Notes: generated from the sequence alone by a model not told the origin. A stretch of DNA of 64,000 bases from Agapetus fuscipes (GCA_951799405.1 OX637339.1:7874001-7938000), one strand, 5' to 3'. Counted from the first letter of the stretch, positions 48,301-48,369 are shown. Numbers and translations: made by a program.

Positions 48301-48369
48301 CGCTTTCTGTCTTCCAGATGGGTGGCAGCTTTGGAGTACTCCATAGATAGGTGGATGAAGGCGGGGTGA
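134..48369 (+). CDS. PDZ and tandem PH domain scaffold protein (20 visible exons, 5' end outside window)
   Basis: Twenty exons were joined by hand: 134-327, 1499-1758, 2555-2866, 3425-3521, 3937-4491, 5269-5401, 6176-6291, 6783-6878, 7240-7454, 18563-18763, 22127-22247, 23177-23293, 26020-26175, 38161-38313, 44016-44092, 45057-45242, 46282-46509, 46896-47082, 47375-47510, 48318-48369. All introns are GT-AG and every phase agrees, giving about 1196 residues to a TGA. Residues 1-857 are low-complexity, rich in Ser, Pro, Arg/Lys and Asp/Glu. PDZ lies at about 858-934, PH1 at about 950-1070 and PH2 at about 1082-1196. PDZ domains usually bind C-terminal peptides and PH domains phosphoinositides or proteins, so I infer a submembrane scaffold or signalling adaptor. 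CNK proteins also join PDZ to PH, but no SAM or CRIC domain and only one PH is typical there, so I do not name it. Introns reach 12 kb and are full of transposons. The start codon is upstream of the window. Confidence 0.9.
406..642 (-). repeat. SINE-A copy, internally deleted
   Basis: Both ends are present, but about 80 bases of the body (the tactcatttcttatgaaggc block) are missing. Confidence 0.8.
645..888 (-). repeat. SINE-B copy
   Basis: Head at 795-885 with ccgccgggattcaaatccac; the 3' end is truncated. Confidence 0.75.
1169..1476 (-). repeat. SINE-A copy
   Basis: It has all family blocks and ends with the head just upstream of exon B. Confidence 0.8.
1499..1758 (+). CDS. scaffold gene, exon B
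   Basis: The acceptor is gttttccag and the donor AAG|gtaaaa. This exon encodes about 87 residues that are Ser/Pro-rich, with a proline run around 1605-1620 and a basic Lys/Arg cluster near the end. It leaves in phase 0. The minus-strand SINE-A copy ends only about 25 bases before the acceptor. Confidence 0.8.
1860..2060 (+). pseudogene. LINE remnant related to 25.2-25.7 kb
   Basis: Short coding-like sequence (MNECSINEN..., [15 protein letters not shown]) with stops resembles the [16 protein letters not shown] segment at 25.4 kb. Confidence 0.5.
2555..2866 (+). CDS. scaffold gene, exon C (Ser/Lys/Gly-rich)
   Basis: The acceptor is gttccag and the donor AAG|gtgaga; it enters and leaves in phase 0. 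The 104 residues have a poly-Ser tract followed by imperfect repeats of a short SKG-type motif (Ser-Lys-Gly spaced every 6-8 residues), which suggests an extended basic linker. Its reading frame is also open into the flanking introns, so the splice sites set the limits. Confidence 0.8.
2867..3424 (+). other. intron, no feature seen
   Basis: AT-rich and unique within the window. Confidence 0.6.
3425..3521 (+). CDS. scaffold gene, exon D (acidic)
   Basis: The acceptor is tgtttcag and the donor A|gtaagt, an ideal match. It encodes about 32 residues rich in Ser, Tyr and Asp, ending in a run of Asp/Glu. A double Tyr and multiple Ser next to acidic residues could be CK2-type phosphorylation sites, which is inference only. 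It leaves one base. Confidence 0.85.
3522..3936 (+). other. intron, no feature seen
   Basis: AT-rich; a short chance ORF only. Confidence 0.6.
3937..4491 (+). CDS. scaffold gene, exon E (largest, charged)
   Basis: The acceptor is ctgtttcag and the donor GAAG|gtaaaa. This 555-base exon gives 185 residues, starting with a basic cluster and then SP-containing, Lys/Arg- and Ser-rich sequence with no recognised domain. Composition suggests disorder with many phosphorylatable Ser residues. It enters after one carried base and leaves one. Confidence 0.85.
4840..5095 (-). repeat. SINE-B copy, diverged
   Basis: It retains cagttgctgtaaggcagaat and the head with gggtatcaagcccacaatct. Confidence 0.65.
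5269..5401 (+). CDS. scaffold gene, exon F (basic, SP motifs)
   Basis: The acceptor is ttcttttag and the donor CACAG|gtaatt. It encodes about 44 residues with alternating Arg-rich and Ser-Pro motifs. It carries one base in and two bases out, and both neighbouring exons fit. Confidence 0.85.
5638..5765 (+). repeat. SINE-A copy, 3' truncated
   Basis: Only the tRNA-like head and the ATGATTTCC block remain. Confidence 0.7.
5850..6060 (+). repeat. SINE-A copy, 3' truncated and diverged
   Basis: The head aaaagctcagttggtagaat is followed by the body up to ctgaagtggcctgcg; the 3' end is lost. Confidence 0.7.
6176..6291 (+). CDS. scaffold gene, exon G
   Basis: The acceptor is attttctag and the donor ATAG|gtaaag. 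It encodes about 39 residues including an RRRSS-type basophilic kinase consensus. It uses the two bases carried from exon F to make an Arg codon. Confidence 0.85.
6783..6878 (+). CDS. scaffold gene, exon H
   Basis: The acceptor is cctttcag and the donor AAAG|gtaagt. It encodes 32 residues, basic at the C-terminal end. Phase is one base in and one base out. Confidence 0.85.
7240..7454 (+). CDS. scaffold gene, exon I (Ser/Gly/Ala-rich with Cys/His cluster)
   Basis: The acceptor is cccttttcag and the donor CAG|gtactt. The 72 residues are mostly Ser/Gly/Ala, ending with a compact HCHHCG cluster and a later HC pair that could bind zinc, though no complete zinc finger is visible in this exon. It leaves in phase 0. 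The next intron is 11.1 kb and holds the nested transposon complex. Confidence 0.85.
7598..7641. repeat. 20-bp perfect hairpin with GTTT loop
   Basis: Arms 7598-7617 and 7622-7641 are perfect inverted repeats (ggaattgtctgctcctgtgc). It is too short for a typical insect pre-miRNA and has no visible partner element. Confidence 0.9.
8026..8120 (+). repeat. left terminal inverted repeat of the Harbinger-like element
   Basis: It matches the reverse complement of about 17630-17776 with few mismatches, and is preceded by TTA. Confidence 0.65.
8533..8724 (+). repeat. DIRS left inverted terminal repeat
   Basis: It starts AGATGTCTGGAGTCC and ends TTTTTCATAAAGC. The reverse complement is at 13470-13661 with almost no mismatches. 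Confidence 0.92.
8995..10122 (+). pseudogene. DIRS gag-like ORF1, frameshifted
   Basis: An ATG at 8995 starts an 89-codon frame ending at 9264 that is polar and has a basic PPRRQKRLR cluster. The coding sense then continues in other frames: 9290-9500, 9505-9881 and 9844-10122, the last being basic and Arg/Gly/Asn-rich. At least three frameshifts are needed to connect them. The arrangement before RT and the helical, charged composition fit a DIRS Gag. No zinc knuckle is visible. Confidence 0.65.
10148..11931 (+). pseudogene. DIRS reverse transcriptase and RNase H, frameshifted
   Basis: The N-terminal RT part lies in one frame (10148-10490), then the frame shifts near 10490. The palm follows, with [25 protein letters not shown] and the catalytic box YLDDFLLAS at about 10720. 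A second shift occurs near 11022, just after a FASFM segment. An in-frame TAG at 11649-11651 breaks the start of RNase H, which contains [11 protein letters not shown] (11560) and [10 protein letters not shown] (11740). The shift site is inside a unit repeated three times in tandem (10907-11455). Confidence 0.85.
10907..11455 (+). repeat. three tandem copies of a 186-base segment of the DIRS RT gene
   Basis: The unit (starting tttcttaccggaagc) begins at 10907, 11093 and 11279, an exact period of 186 bases (62 codons). The copies differ at only a few positions. All three contain the same frameshift and TAG, so the mutation came before the amplification. A long open frame across the array is an artefact of the reading frame staying open in every copy. 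Confidence 0.95.
11652..13307 (+). CDS. DIRS RNase H end plus tyrosine recombinase, uninterrupted frame
   Basis: The frame is open from the TAG at 11649 to TAA at 13305. The first 95 codons finish RNase H. A linker with PDIDLFAST and [13 protein letters not shown] follows, as seen in DIRS pol. From about 12430 the protein matches the lambda-integrase-type fold: an N-terminal core-binding helical region, then [12 protein letters not shown] with the first catalytic Arg (about 12810), a STRSAV segment holding the second Arg (about 13150; the His usually three residues before it is a Gly here), and TFRKYYQKE with the candidate nucleophile Tyr (about 13230). It would cut and join the circular cDNA at the TATT core. 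No ATG lies at its start, so it would be made from the longer pol frame. Confidence 0.85.
   Translation, partial: HSNRKELFAVFATLQRTAHDLSGSEILVQSDNTTVVAYIRKEGGTRSKTLLNLTRDLLTLADQWEISLTAQYLPGRYGDADHLSRGRSPPEWHLLPTATKAIFNHFGVPDIDLFASTMAHMSSTYVSRDSTDSCAIFQNAFSRHWLYNVGRIFPPPNLIPRILRHLNGATGTYLLVVPRWQRVFWRPDLIRRSLVPPMQIPNLVSVLINTSTGNPPPRIQDLEMEVWKIGTGDSILNSWNAEEKRLFLSGWRASPLNTYKPAWQRWCRWILANNTHPNTPSPNQLARYLAQLFINEKLSYRTMLVHKSAIVTFCNAMMENNLSSDFLVKLNLKTLKALAMVKINPPKSPVWNRQIVRDWLVRNTPRSDSLYEVACRTAILLLLSSGRRVHDLTLLNITEGNILDEGTSIVLIPFFGSKTDTLKHRQSNRRLLESKEHNVNPVFWIRKLIELSRERRSGQNLYNLFISTRVQVKAAARTIIGGWVKNTLKSAGVEATPGSTRSAVASLNPIDNILERGNWKKENTFRKYYQKEMLKHTAPEDLSLFQPVNIK
13343..13442 (-). repeat. DIRS internal complementary region (circular junction)
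   Basis: Read on the minus strand, this segment is the right end of the element (to CCCCTATT) joined directly to its left end (TATTATGTG). It therefore holds both outer ends fused through one TATT at 13382-13385. In DIRS elements this region is thought to template circularisation of the cDNA. Confidence 0.9.
13470..13661 (-). repeat. DIRS right inverted terminal repeat
   Basis: Reverse complement of 8533-8724. Beyond it, 13662-13703 is a right-end extension not found at the left end. Confidence 0.92.
14120..14350 (-). repeat. family-C copy
   Basis: It holds cttcgcgctaacacatgccg and gcaaagtgaaccattttttac. Confidence 0.8.
14393..14720 (+). repeat. SINE-A copy, full length
   Basis: It runs from the A box (tagctcagttggtagagtgc) to gtgtagcttagttgcg and lies inside the Harbinger-like element, so it was inserted after it. 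Confidence 0.85.
14720..16727. other. interior of the Harbinger-like element, no gene seen
   Basis: AT-rich and without a coding frame over 85 codons. A 10-bp palindrome aacatcgatc/gatcgatgtt lies at about 16257-16285. Confidence 0.4.
16728..17370 (+). repeat. possible solo LTR
   Basis: A GC-rich 643-base block inside the Harbinger-like element starts TGTAGCGCC and ends AATCACA, with ACAA on each side (16724-16727 and 17371-17374). It has a TATAAAG at about 16882 and no sustained coding frame. These are LTR-like signs, but no second copy exists in the window, and 4-base matches occur by chance. Confidence 0.35.
17630..17776 (-). repeat. right terminal inverted repeat of the Harbinger-like element
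   Basis: Counterpart of 8026-8120, with about 50 extra bases between the outer and inner blocks. It is followed by TTA. Confidence 0.6.
17777..18112 (-). repeat. family-C copies, one split by the Harbinger-like element
   Basis: 17780-17845 is the remaining part of the interrupted copy. 17847-18112 is a full copy whose tail is four ctataat units. Confidence 0.75.
18290..18415 (-). repeat. family-C copy, truncated
   Basis: Aactcacatgaacataagcc to aacctatcagtcaaggaac. Confidence 0.7.
18563..18763 (+). CDS. scaffold gene, exon J
   Basis: The acceptor is gtcttctag and the donor AAG|gtaagg, phase 0 on both sides. The 67 residues begin with an acidic, Pro-rich segment and turn strongly basic and His/Arg-rich (a HHHRY cluster). 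The reading frame has no stops and GC content rises sharply over the flanks, which supports real coding sequence between repeats. Confidence 0.85.
19536..19719 (-). mobile_element. short hammerhead-bearing insertion with 12-bp target duplication
   Basis: TACAAAATATCT flanks the insert at 19524-19535 and 19720-19731. The insert interrupts a family-C repeat, which resumes at the other side. The left end carries TTTACACAGTGAAAGTTCAT, also seen in the copies near 23.9 and 28.98 kb; the rest is the palindrome. Long, variable target duplications are typical of Penelope-like elements. Confidence 0.65.
19579..19722 (+). repeat. 57-base-arm perfect palindrome
   Basis: Arms 19579-19635 and 19666-19722 are perfect inverted repeats around a 30-base loop. 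The loop contains the hammerhead core annotated separately. Confidence 0.97.
19621..19680 (+). ncRNA. hammerhead ribozyme, type I, minimal stem III
   Basis: The core strand CTGATGA is at 19636-19642. Stem II pairs GCCT (19644-19647) with AGGC (19652-19655) after one unpaired T. GAA follows at 19656-19658. Stem III is the palindrome AACGTT at 19659-19664, with A15.1 and U16.1 in place. H17 is T19665. Stem I pairs the bases before C19636 with those from G19666 on (over 15 perfect pairs). Predicted self-cleavage is after T19665. The short palindromic stem III is characteristic of hammerheads in Penelope-like elements and retrozymes, which act best as dimers. Confidence 0.7.
19815..20018 (-). repeat. 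SINE-B copy, diverged
   Basis: It has tggacctttggtgaccatta and caacccagcgaagagaatct; the B-box region is deleted. Confidence 0.65.
20315..20510 (-). repeat. family-C copy
   Basis: Tgcgcttacacatactgcac to gaaaaatgaaccaattttta. It ends just past the stop of the antisense EGF-like gene. Confidence 0.7.
20523..21659 (-). CDS. secreted Cys-rich protein with one calcium-binding EGF-like domain, intronless, antisense in an intron
   Basis: A single open frame of 378 residues ends in TAA at 20523-20525. I chose the Met at 21659 because it starts a textbook signal peptide (basic residue, then [12 protein letters not shown]); an upstream in-frame ATG at 21686 would add nine hydrophobic residues. The mature protein is Lys/Asp-rich with many Cys. 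About residues 290-335 form an EGF-like domain with the calcium-binding start DVNEC and the ending [11 protein letters not shown]. Possible N-glycosylation sites are NVS, NET and NDS. The Cys pattern before the EGF domain (CPDPCCP and others) is not one I recognise. It lies wholly inside a + strand intron (18764-22126). The lack of introns fits a retrocopy or a naturally intronless gene. No AATAAA is obvious just downstream, where a family-C repeat begins. Function unknown; probably extracellular. Confidence 0.8.
   Translation of the reverse strand: MVNPRSILVFFVIFNSVFCTVQTEDDFPGMIRDIAYYLRSYKFHERDLRLEKTKRTATNYLQFPKPPLEKIHWEVKKYCGLSFTVCITYLIAIIKDAPMQRKFDTSVVFRDSFQKLDPVYFKDIENKCREKLYEENAKGDPFDDVMERFIWKTSASYYMCWYTMKGEKLLKNLDENCDNFGACLDESLIARNADIRANDSINFQCAMYSFCPDPCCPLKHAKNPEDCTYNVRNLCKFDNYGPNHVCKFDRSENADFISIILNRWNVSCDCERKGFHWSSIDSMCVDVNECYSNETNDCDEIREACVNLPGTYECICKFGFEWNEIVKKCEKNGLISSVLDYEKEMKEKYDESFFGKVWEKIRVVLEILFPFLENKNDK
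21880..21990. repeat. copy of the CTCGATTGTGTAAAT MITE
   Basis: It lies about 220 bases upstream of the antisense EGF-like gene, so it may occupy that gene's promoter region. Confidence 0.5.
22127..22247 (+). CDS. scaffold gene, exon K
   Basis: The acceptor is ctgtttcag and the donor GATG|gtaaaa. It encodes 40 charged residues, phase 0 in and one base out. It lies just downstream of the antisense EGF-like gene. Confidence 0.85.
22587..22678. repeat. 37-base-arm perfect palindrome without ribozyme core
   Basis: Arms 22587-22623 and 22642-22678 are perfect. The 18-base loop has no CTGANGA or GAAA. Similar size and AT-rich arms suggest a relative of the hammerhead palindromes, but that is unproven. 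Confidence 0.9.
22757..22955. mobile_element. MITE with about 40-base inverted ends
   Basis: Cctggggtggaagtctcgat near 22759 is inverted at 22930-22950 (agacttccacccctgg), and inner aacatgtcag/ctgacatgtt pairs continue. A partial copy lies at 24972-25012. Confidence 0.6.
22957..23150 (-). repeat. SINE-A-related subfamily copy
   Basis: A tRNA-like head (ttgagccaacgaaa, cgatcgaacccc) and a different body (aataggctcagagtggagac). A sister copy is at 25012-25212. Confidence 0.65.
23177..23293 (+). CDS. scaffold gene, exon L (acidic, Trp-containing)
   Basis: The acceptor is ccaatacag and the donor GACG|gtacat. It encodes 39 residues with many Asp/Glu, two Trp and three Tyr, including a GGVWIYIGD segment. 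The hydrophobic content is higher than in neighbouring exons, so it may be a short conserved motif or the edge of a fold. I do not recognise a family. Confidence 0.85.
23630..23880 (-). repeat. family-C copies, two partial
   Basis: 23630-23750 and 23765-23880 each hold the gaccttccct and aagtgaacca blocks. Confidence 0.7.
23905..24066 (+). mobile_element. degenerate hammerhead-bearing insertion
   Basis: ACAAAAATAT flanks it at 23895-23904 and 24067-24076. The head TTTACACAGTGAAAGTCCAT is at about 23925-23944. The minus strand holds CTGAAGA (24049-24043), stem II GCCT/AGGC, GAAA and stem I TGCTC/GAGCA, but position 17 is G (24020), which hammerheads do not cleave. It is therefore an inactive relative. 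Confidence 0.55.
24512..24838 (-). repeat. SINE-A copy, full length
   Basis: It runs from gcaacttagctacacatata to the head gagctatcgacc. It is close in sequence to the 28.5-kb copy. Confidence 0.85.
25012..25212 (-). repeat. SINE-A-related subfamily copy
   Basis: About 85% similar by eye to 22957-23150, including aataggctcagggtagagac and ttgagccattgaaat. Confidence 0.65.
25225..25756 (+). pseudogene. LINE reverse transcriptase C-terminal remnant
   Basis: The translation shows [41 protein letters not shown] and [13 protein letters not shown], the C-terminal end typical of many insect LINE polymerases. One 128-codon frame survives, preceded by a stop after the SETW part. No endonuclease or RT core remains. 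Related fragments are at 1860-2060 and 36020-36110. Confidence 0.75.
26020..26175 (+). CDS. scaffold gene, exon M
   Basis: The acceptor is tcttctgcag and the donor TTTG|gtgagt, a strong match. The 52 residues start highly acidic and become basic with a likely helical segment. It leaves one base, which the PDZ exon at 38161 uses to make Glu. The following intron is 12 kb. Confidence 0.87.
26322..26575 (+). repeat. family-C interspersed repeat (best example)
   Basis: Family description: about 250 bases starting cttataggttggtatg, then GGTTCACTTTGCCAA, ctgtgtcagggaaggtcggc, gcgcgaactacacgtgtttg and a tail of short repeats (tagattatagatt). The tandem tail suggests a retroposed element; I see no tRNA boxes or inverted termini, so the class is open. 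Confidence 0.8.
26576..26795 (+). repeat. family-C copy in tandem with the previous one
   Basis: It starts tgacttataggttggtatgc immediately after the tail of the first copy and ends with gattagatta. Confidence 0.8.
26985..27490. repeat. two diverged halves of the 32.7-kb MITE family in opposite orientation
   Basis: 26985-27125 matches the minus strand and 27340-27490 the plus strand of the element (cattggtccag, gtgtcttatgaa, cacatgagcaatgtt blocks). Confidence 0.5.
27530..27705 (+). repeat. SINE-A remnant
   Basis: Diverged body (aataaaatacgggtaaggct, agaaatgagatac, gagctggaaa) and a 3' end fragment. Confidence 0.5.
28809..28972 (+). repeat. 69-base-arm perfect palindrome
   Basis: Arms 28809-28877 and 28904-28972 are perfect inverted repeats around a 26-base loop. 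Confidence 0.97.
28810..29018 (-). mobile_element. short hammerhead-bearing insertion into a SINE, 13-bp target duplication
   Basis: AAGAATTTACACT occurs at 28797-28809 and again at 29019-29031, where the interrupted SINE-A 3' end resumes. The 209-base insert is the palindrome plus about 46 bases whose minus strand reads GTGAAAGTTCATTTTAAT, the head motif shared with the copies near 19.56 and 23.93 kb. Confidence 0.75.
28875..28923 (+). ncRNA. hammerhead ribozyme, type I
   Basis: Stem I pairs GGACAC (28875-28880) with GTGTCC (28918-28923). The core is CTGAAGA at 28881-28887 (position 7 may be any base). Stem II pairs GGGAG (28889-28893) with CTCCC (28903-28907). GAA is at 28908-28910, stem III is ACTGGT (28911-28916, AC with GT) and H17 is C28917. 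Every conserved core base fits. The local six-pair stem I competes with the 69-base palindrome arms. Confidence 0.7.
29085..29630. other. intron sequence, nothing recognised
   Basis: No repeat of the window's families matches, and no convincing ORF. A GT microsatellite follows at about 29682-29700. Confidence 0.4.
29770..29985 (-). pseudogene. LINE C-terminal remnant, second family
   Basis: The minus strand shows a [24 protein letters not shown] segment, the Gly-Arg-Pro-Pro-Lys-Arg-Trp motif of LINE polymerase tails. Confidence 0.55.
30040..30165. mobile_element. MITE with CTCGATTGTGTAAAT ends
   Basis: Ctcctcgattgtgtaaatag and its inverse tttacgcaatcgaggg bound it. Related copies lie at 21880-21990 and 33110-33250. 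Confidence 0.55.
30770..31039 (+). promoter_or_regulatory. CpG-rich island with a possible minimal first exon
   Basis: Bases about 30770-30910 are GC- and CpG-rich inside a very AT-rich intron (repeated gcg, cga and acg), like an insect promoter or 5' UTR. At 31030 an ATG starts three codons (Met-Val-Ala) followed by G|gtatat at 31039. The remainder base again fits the PDZ exon at 38161. It could be an internal promoter for a short isoform or simply an unmethylated repeat remnant. Confidence 0.3.
31345..31540 (+). repeat. family-C copy with long GATTA tail
   Basis: It ends in four tandem attag units. Confidence 0.75.
31540..32550. other. intron sequence, nothing recognised
   Basis: AT-rich, no family match found by eye. 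Confidence 0.4.
32550..32675 (-). repeat. SINE-A fragment
   Basis: Only the central body from gcttacaggtaagggggccg to aacgctaagtaaacc is present. Confidence 0.65.
32675..32876. mobile_element. MITE with 28-base inverted ends
   Basis: Ccccttagtgcttgtttgtc and its imperfect inverse caaacaagcaccgggg bound 202 bases. Related halves lie at about 26990-27125 (inverted) and 27340-27490. Confidence 0.6.
32890..33062 (+). repeat. SINE-A copy, internally deleted
   Basis: The head tagctcggttggtagaatac joins directly to the cccccacttcaactaaagtg block. Confidence 0.7.
33110..33250. repeat. copy of the CTCGATTGTGTAAAT MITE, inverted
   Basis: Atctacgcaatcgaggtg-like end (acatttacgcaatcgaggtg) at 33203 with the gtcgtatcttc block before it. 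Confidence 0.5.
33250..34610. other. intron sequence with a weak mariner-like end
   Basis: Gaggcatatccaaaaagtaa at about 33424 resembles a mariner terminus, but no partner end or transposase is seen. Nothing else recognised. Confidence 0.25.
34610..34706 (-). repeat. degenerate tRNA-like sequence, class unknown
   Basis: The minus strand has an A-box-like tggacgagcggataagg and B-box-like agttcgaaccc at tRNA-like spacing, but the T stem does not pair, so it is not a working tRNA gene. Probably a third tRNA-derived SINE head. Confidence 0.35.
35231..35369 (+). CDS. candidate alternative first coding exon (short PDZ-PH-PH isoform)
   Basis: An ATG at 35231 (or in frame at 35213) opens 46 codons. 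They encode a sequence with a basic/amphipathic [17 protein letters not shown] segment, then a donor at AGTG|gtaaac. The one base left over completes the same Glu codon at 38161 that exon M would, so it can splice straight to the PDZ exon. GC content is well above the flanking intron and no repeat family covers it. A PDZ-PH-PH isoform lacking the disordered region would result. Chance phase agreement is one in three, and no promoter element is clear upstream, so this stays tentative. Confidence 0.45.
35640..35880 (-). repeat. family-C copy
   Basis: Aatctaagttgcaaagatat to gcataccaacctatcagtca. Confidence 0.75.
36015..36115 (-). pseudogene. LINE C-terminal remnant
   Basis: The minus strand reads [19 protein letters not shown], matching [18 protein letters not shown] near 25.7 kb. 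Confidence 0.6.
36247..36340 (-). repeat. SINE-A head fragment
   Basis: Only the tRNA-like head with B box ggtgatcgaacc and A box gctgagctatcgact. Confidence 0.6.
36403..36665 (+). repeat. SINE-A copy with deleted head
   Basis: The A box is present but the B-box region is missing; the body and 3' end follow. Confidence 0.75.
36666..37660. other. intron sequence, nothing recognised
   Basis: Repeated imperfect aaactagagcaa and gttgagcg motifs at 36860-37170 are inverted relative to each other and may mark an old MITE (about 36860-37180). Confidence 0.3.
37665..37848 (+). repeat. family-C copy, 5' truncated
   Basis: Starts gtgtcagggaaggtcggcaa and ends cttagattatagata. Confidence 0.75.
37918..38060. 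mobile_element. MITE, 100 bases before the PDZ exon
   Basis: Inverted ends gcattctgcctgg and ccgggcagaatgc. A relative is at 43355-43505. Confidence 0.55.
38161..38313 (+). CDS. scaffold gene, exon N (PDZ, first half)
   Basis: The acceptor is atttcttccag and the donor ATG|gtgagt. It encodes the beta-A to beta-E half of a PDZ domain: the carboxylate-binding loop reads GEFGFRI (a variant of the GLGF loop), followed by the classic [13 protein letters not shown] segment. It is joined by phase to 44016. The junction falls after the Asn-Gly of the VNG turn, a common PDZ splice position. Confidence 0.93.
38930..41743 (-). CDS. LINE ORF2 (AP endonuclease and reverse transcriptase)
   Basis: About 940 residues without a stop. 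The N-terminal APE-type endonuclease shows [20 protein letters not shown] and the catalytic [13 protein letters not shown] and SDHHP-like (PDSHHPILD) segments. RT follows with [17 protein letters not shown] and the active-site box [10 protein letters not shown]. The given 5' limit is a TTG: there is no nearby ATG, and the frame runs open back into ORF1 in another frame, so translation probably uses reinitiation or a frameshift. The protein nicks target DNA and primes reverse transcription. Confidence 0.88.
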   Translation of the reverse strand: MYQNLRGVCTKVSEFSSIVPTLAYDILIFTETWLHPNIHTAELGLFSYTTYRLDRNELNSTKVRGGGVLISVNRNLNSRKLKTINSDVEQVFILVSFSGFKMVLGTVYIPPSADIAVYRSHCDEVERLKTAYPDAKFLIVGDYNLPNINWMELGSDSSPNPNRCNLTERENTVFDMSLLLNLNQVNRVRNAGDRILDLVFCSNMSAIVNESVEAVVPPDSHHPILDIVIDITKPQVCNVDSPESYRNFVRANYEGVNKFLSEANWSFINAKNNNLGEMVEEFYSILNGAIDLCIPVTKVRKSSFPKWYSRDLIDCICEKKLAHKKYKETRLAPDYENFNFHRKQCKKILVACYNEYINGIEMSVRSDVKKIFNYSRSLKNESQKTISNNNVGEVPKLFATFFKSVFTTDNTGQSFDFSSHIDFQLSSLSFEVSDVTSGIKLMKPLTCPGPDGVPAFFLKNCASSLTQPLCTIFNLSISSGCFPLIWKTSYITPIFKGKDRKDVTNYRPINLLSAIPKLLEKLILSKIGFVVTRSLTNCQHGFLPNRSTTTNLMSYENFLSGALGRRKQIDVIYTDFAKAFDRVSHNILLTKLEAMGVSGSFLLWIRSYIMNRSLIVKINNSESDPFTQTSGVPQGSHLGPLLFLLFIDDIVNVVQDCNVLLFADDIKIFREIDSINDCIKLQSTLDRLNNWCSLNHLNLNISKCQVMRFYRIKNPLIKDYVINHNLLNNVLVISDLGVLFDHKLSFVAHINDIRAKSMKMLGFVFRITKDFRDLQTIKILYTSLVRSVLEYCSTIWSPHFSVHIDNIEKVHTKFLKIVNFKLNIPIANFDPIFLNSLLNLTSLSNRRKIIDLLTLYKIKNGLIDCPMLLETINFFVPRQGSRQIVPYRPVASNTNAQYNSCINRLQRSGNTCTLDFDPPNNNFDRYRAGLLRYFLDE
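41749..42453 (-). CDS. LINE ORF1 (coiled coil plus RRM-like domain)
   Basis: The ATG at 42453 is preferred over a GTG 15 bases upstream; the frame gives 234 residues to TAA. The first 100 residues look like a coiled coil (heptad Leu/Ile/Met). Then comes [15 protein letters not shown], the first strand of an RRM-like fold, followed by [15 protein letters not shown], resembling ORF1p of L1/CR1-type LINEs. Likely an RNA-binding chaperone of the element. There is no zinc knuckle, unlike classic jockey ORF1. Confidence 0.75.
   Translation of the reverse strand: MTAMEFITEAKNILMNLNSIINDTNNKFSKDHIAKLTPRLTDLSGTISQMAVKMGSLEGEVQAYKQIVNNPPKSIPKSNPSDMYEAIAELEDRKERSKNVIIYNLPEGTSNTIEGIKEDDDSTKNTINLIDSSATSDIVKIYRLGIRKTDSCRPVKVEFRDPITVKKLLNFKRIIPNGIKLKPDQTYQQRKQLMELRTELEERKKKGEVNLTIKYINSSPKIVSSTPKNYRDIN
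42601..43354. other. intron sequence 5' of the LINE, nothing recognised
   Basis: AT-rich; a short GC-normal patch at 43065-43170 is unassigned. Confidence 0.35.
43355..43505. mobile_element. MITE, relative of 37.9 kb
   Basis: Shares agattgtctatggattaccg, ctactgacttcc and ggcagaatgcg with the 37.9-kb copy. Confidence 0.55.
43585..43850 (-). pseudogene. LINE C-terminal remnant, third family
   Basis: It matches 63440-63870 on the minus strand (gggatgtccctcaaggatc versus agatgcccctcaaggatat), encoding [23 protein letters not shown] sequence. Confidence 0.6.
44016..44092 (+). CDS. scaffold gene, exon O (PDZ, second half)
   Basis: The acceptor is gtgtttcag and the donor GAG|gtcagt. It completes the PDZ fold with helix B ([12 protein letters not shown]) and the final strand (DTLELE). 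The His at the start of helix B (motif HSEVV) is the residue that normally selects Ser/Thr in class I ligands. The intron before it contains the LINE. Confidence 0.92.
44318..44600 (-). pseudogene. LINE remnant, fourth family
   Basis: Sequence shared with 50980-51300 (gaggtcttccagctgggc, gtggtcattgt), with remnants of an RT-tail translation on the minus strand. Confidence 0.45.
44655..44960 (-). repeat. SINE-B copy (best example)
   Basis: Family description: on the minus strand the head reads TAGTCCAGTGGTAACAC (A box) and GGGTTCGAATCCCGGCGG (B box), clearly tRNA-derived. The body contains gtccatccagccttacagca and the end is atgatttatttggtgagcgc read on the plus strand. Length is about 300 bases and copies always end at a similar 3' point. 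Confidence 0.8.
45057..45242 (+). CDS. scaffold gene, exon P (PH1, first half)
   Basis: The acceptor is gtttccag and the donor ACG|gtaaga, phase 0 both sides. After the last PDZ strand and a short linker it encodes PH strands 1-4: a SGFLWKQ start and [17 protein letters not shown], matching the usual PH pattern of GxLxK then KRxFxL and LxYY. An insertion of about 15 residues in the first loop is long for a PH domain. Confidence 0.9.
45498..45690. mobile_element. hAT-like MITE
   Basis: Ends CAGTG...CACTG with related sub-terminal inverted sequence (CTTTCAGG/CCTGAAAG and ccggggggg/ccccc blocks). ACTGTGTG flanks both sides (45490-45497 and 45691-45698), an 8-base duplication as made by hAT transposases. 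No coding capacity. Confidence 0.7.
46282..46509 (+). CDS. scaffold gene, exon Q (PH1, second half)
   Basis: The acceptor is aattccag and the donor CAG|gtaata, phase 0 both sides. It encodes PH strands 5-7 and the C-terminal helix with the invariant Trp ([13 protein letters not shown]). A Pro-rich loop inserted between strands 6 and 7 is unusual. The third-position GC content is far above that of the surrounding intron. Confidence 0.9.
46512..46605 (+). repeat. family-C fragment directly after exon Q
   Basis: It begins three bases after the donor site (ataaaaatggttcactttgc), so it crowds the splice site. Confidence 0.65.
46896..47082 (+). CDS. scaffold gene, exon R (PH2, first half)
   Basis: The acceptor is gcttttttcag and the donor TTTG|gtaatt. 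After a short linker it encodes the start of a second PH domain: [15 protein letters not shown] then [15 protein letters not shown]. The basic [12 protein letters not shown] loop is the kind that contacts phosphoinositide head groups. Binding is inferred, not shown. Confidence 0.9.
47375..47510 (+). CDS. scaffold gene, exon S (PH2, middle)
   Basis: The acceptor is attttttcag and the donor AAAAG|gtaagg. It encodes PH2 strands 4-7, with KKHAFEV and HFYFHTES segments typical of the fold. It leaves two bases. Confidence 0.9.
47566..47773 (-). repeat. SINE-B copy, diverged
   Basis: The start tgatttatttggtgaatgct and a partial head (gtgctccgctgggagtagac) are recognisable. It abuts the SINE-A copy at 47775. 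Confidence 0.6.
47775..48175 (+). repeat. SINE-A copy with a small fold-back insertion
   Basis: A full copy is split after the B box by about 75 bases (47836-47908) that contain an inverted repeat, aggcaagtgtccta against taggacacctgctt. The CACCGAGGG block then resumes. Confidence 0.75.
48318..48369 (+). CDS. scaffold gene, last exon T (PH2 helix, stop)
   Basis: The acceptor is ctgtcttccag. The two carried bases make Arg, giving [17 protein letters not shown] and then TGA at 48367-48369. The Trp is the invariant residue of the PH C-terminal helix, so the protein ends just after the domain. The 3' UTR follows. Confidence 0.9.
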
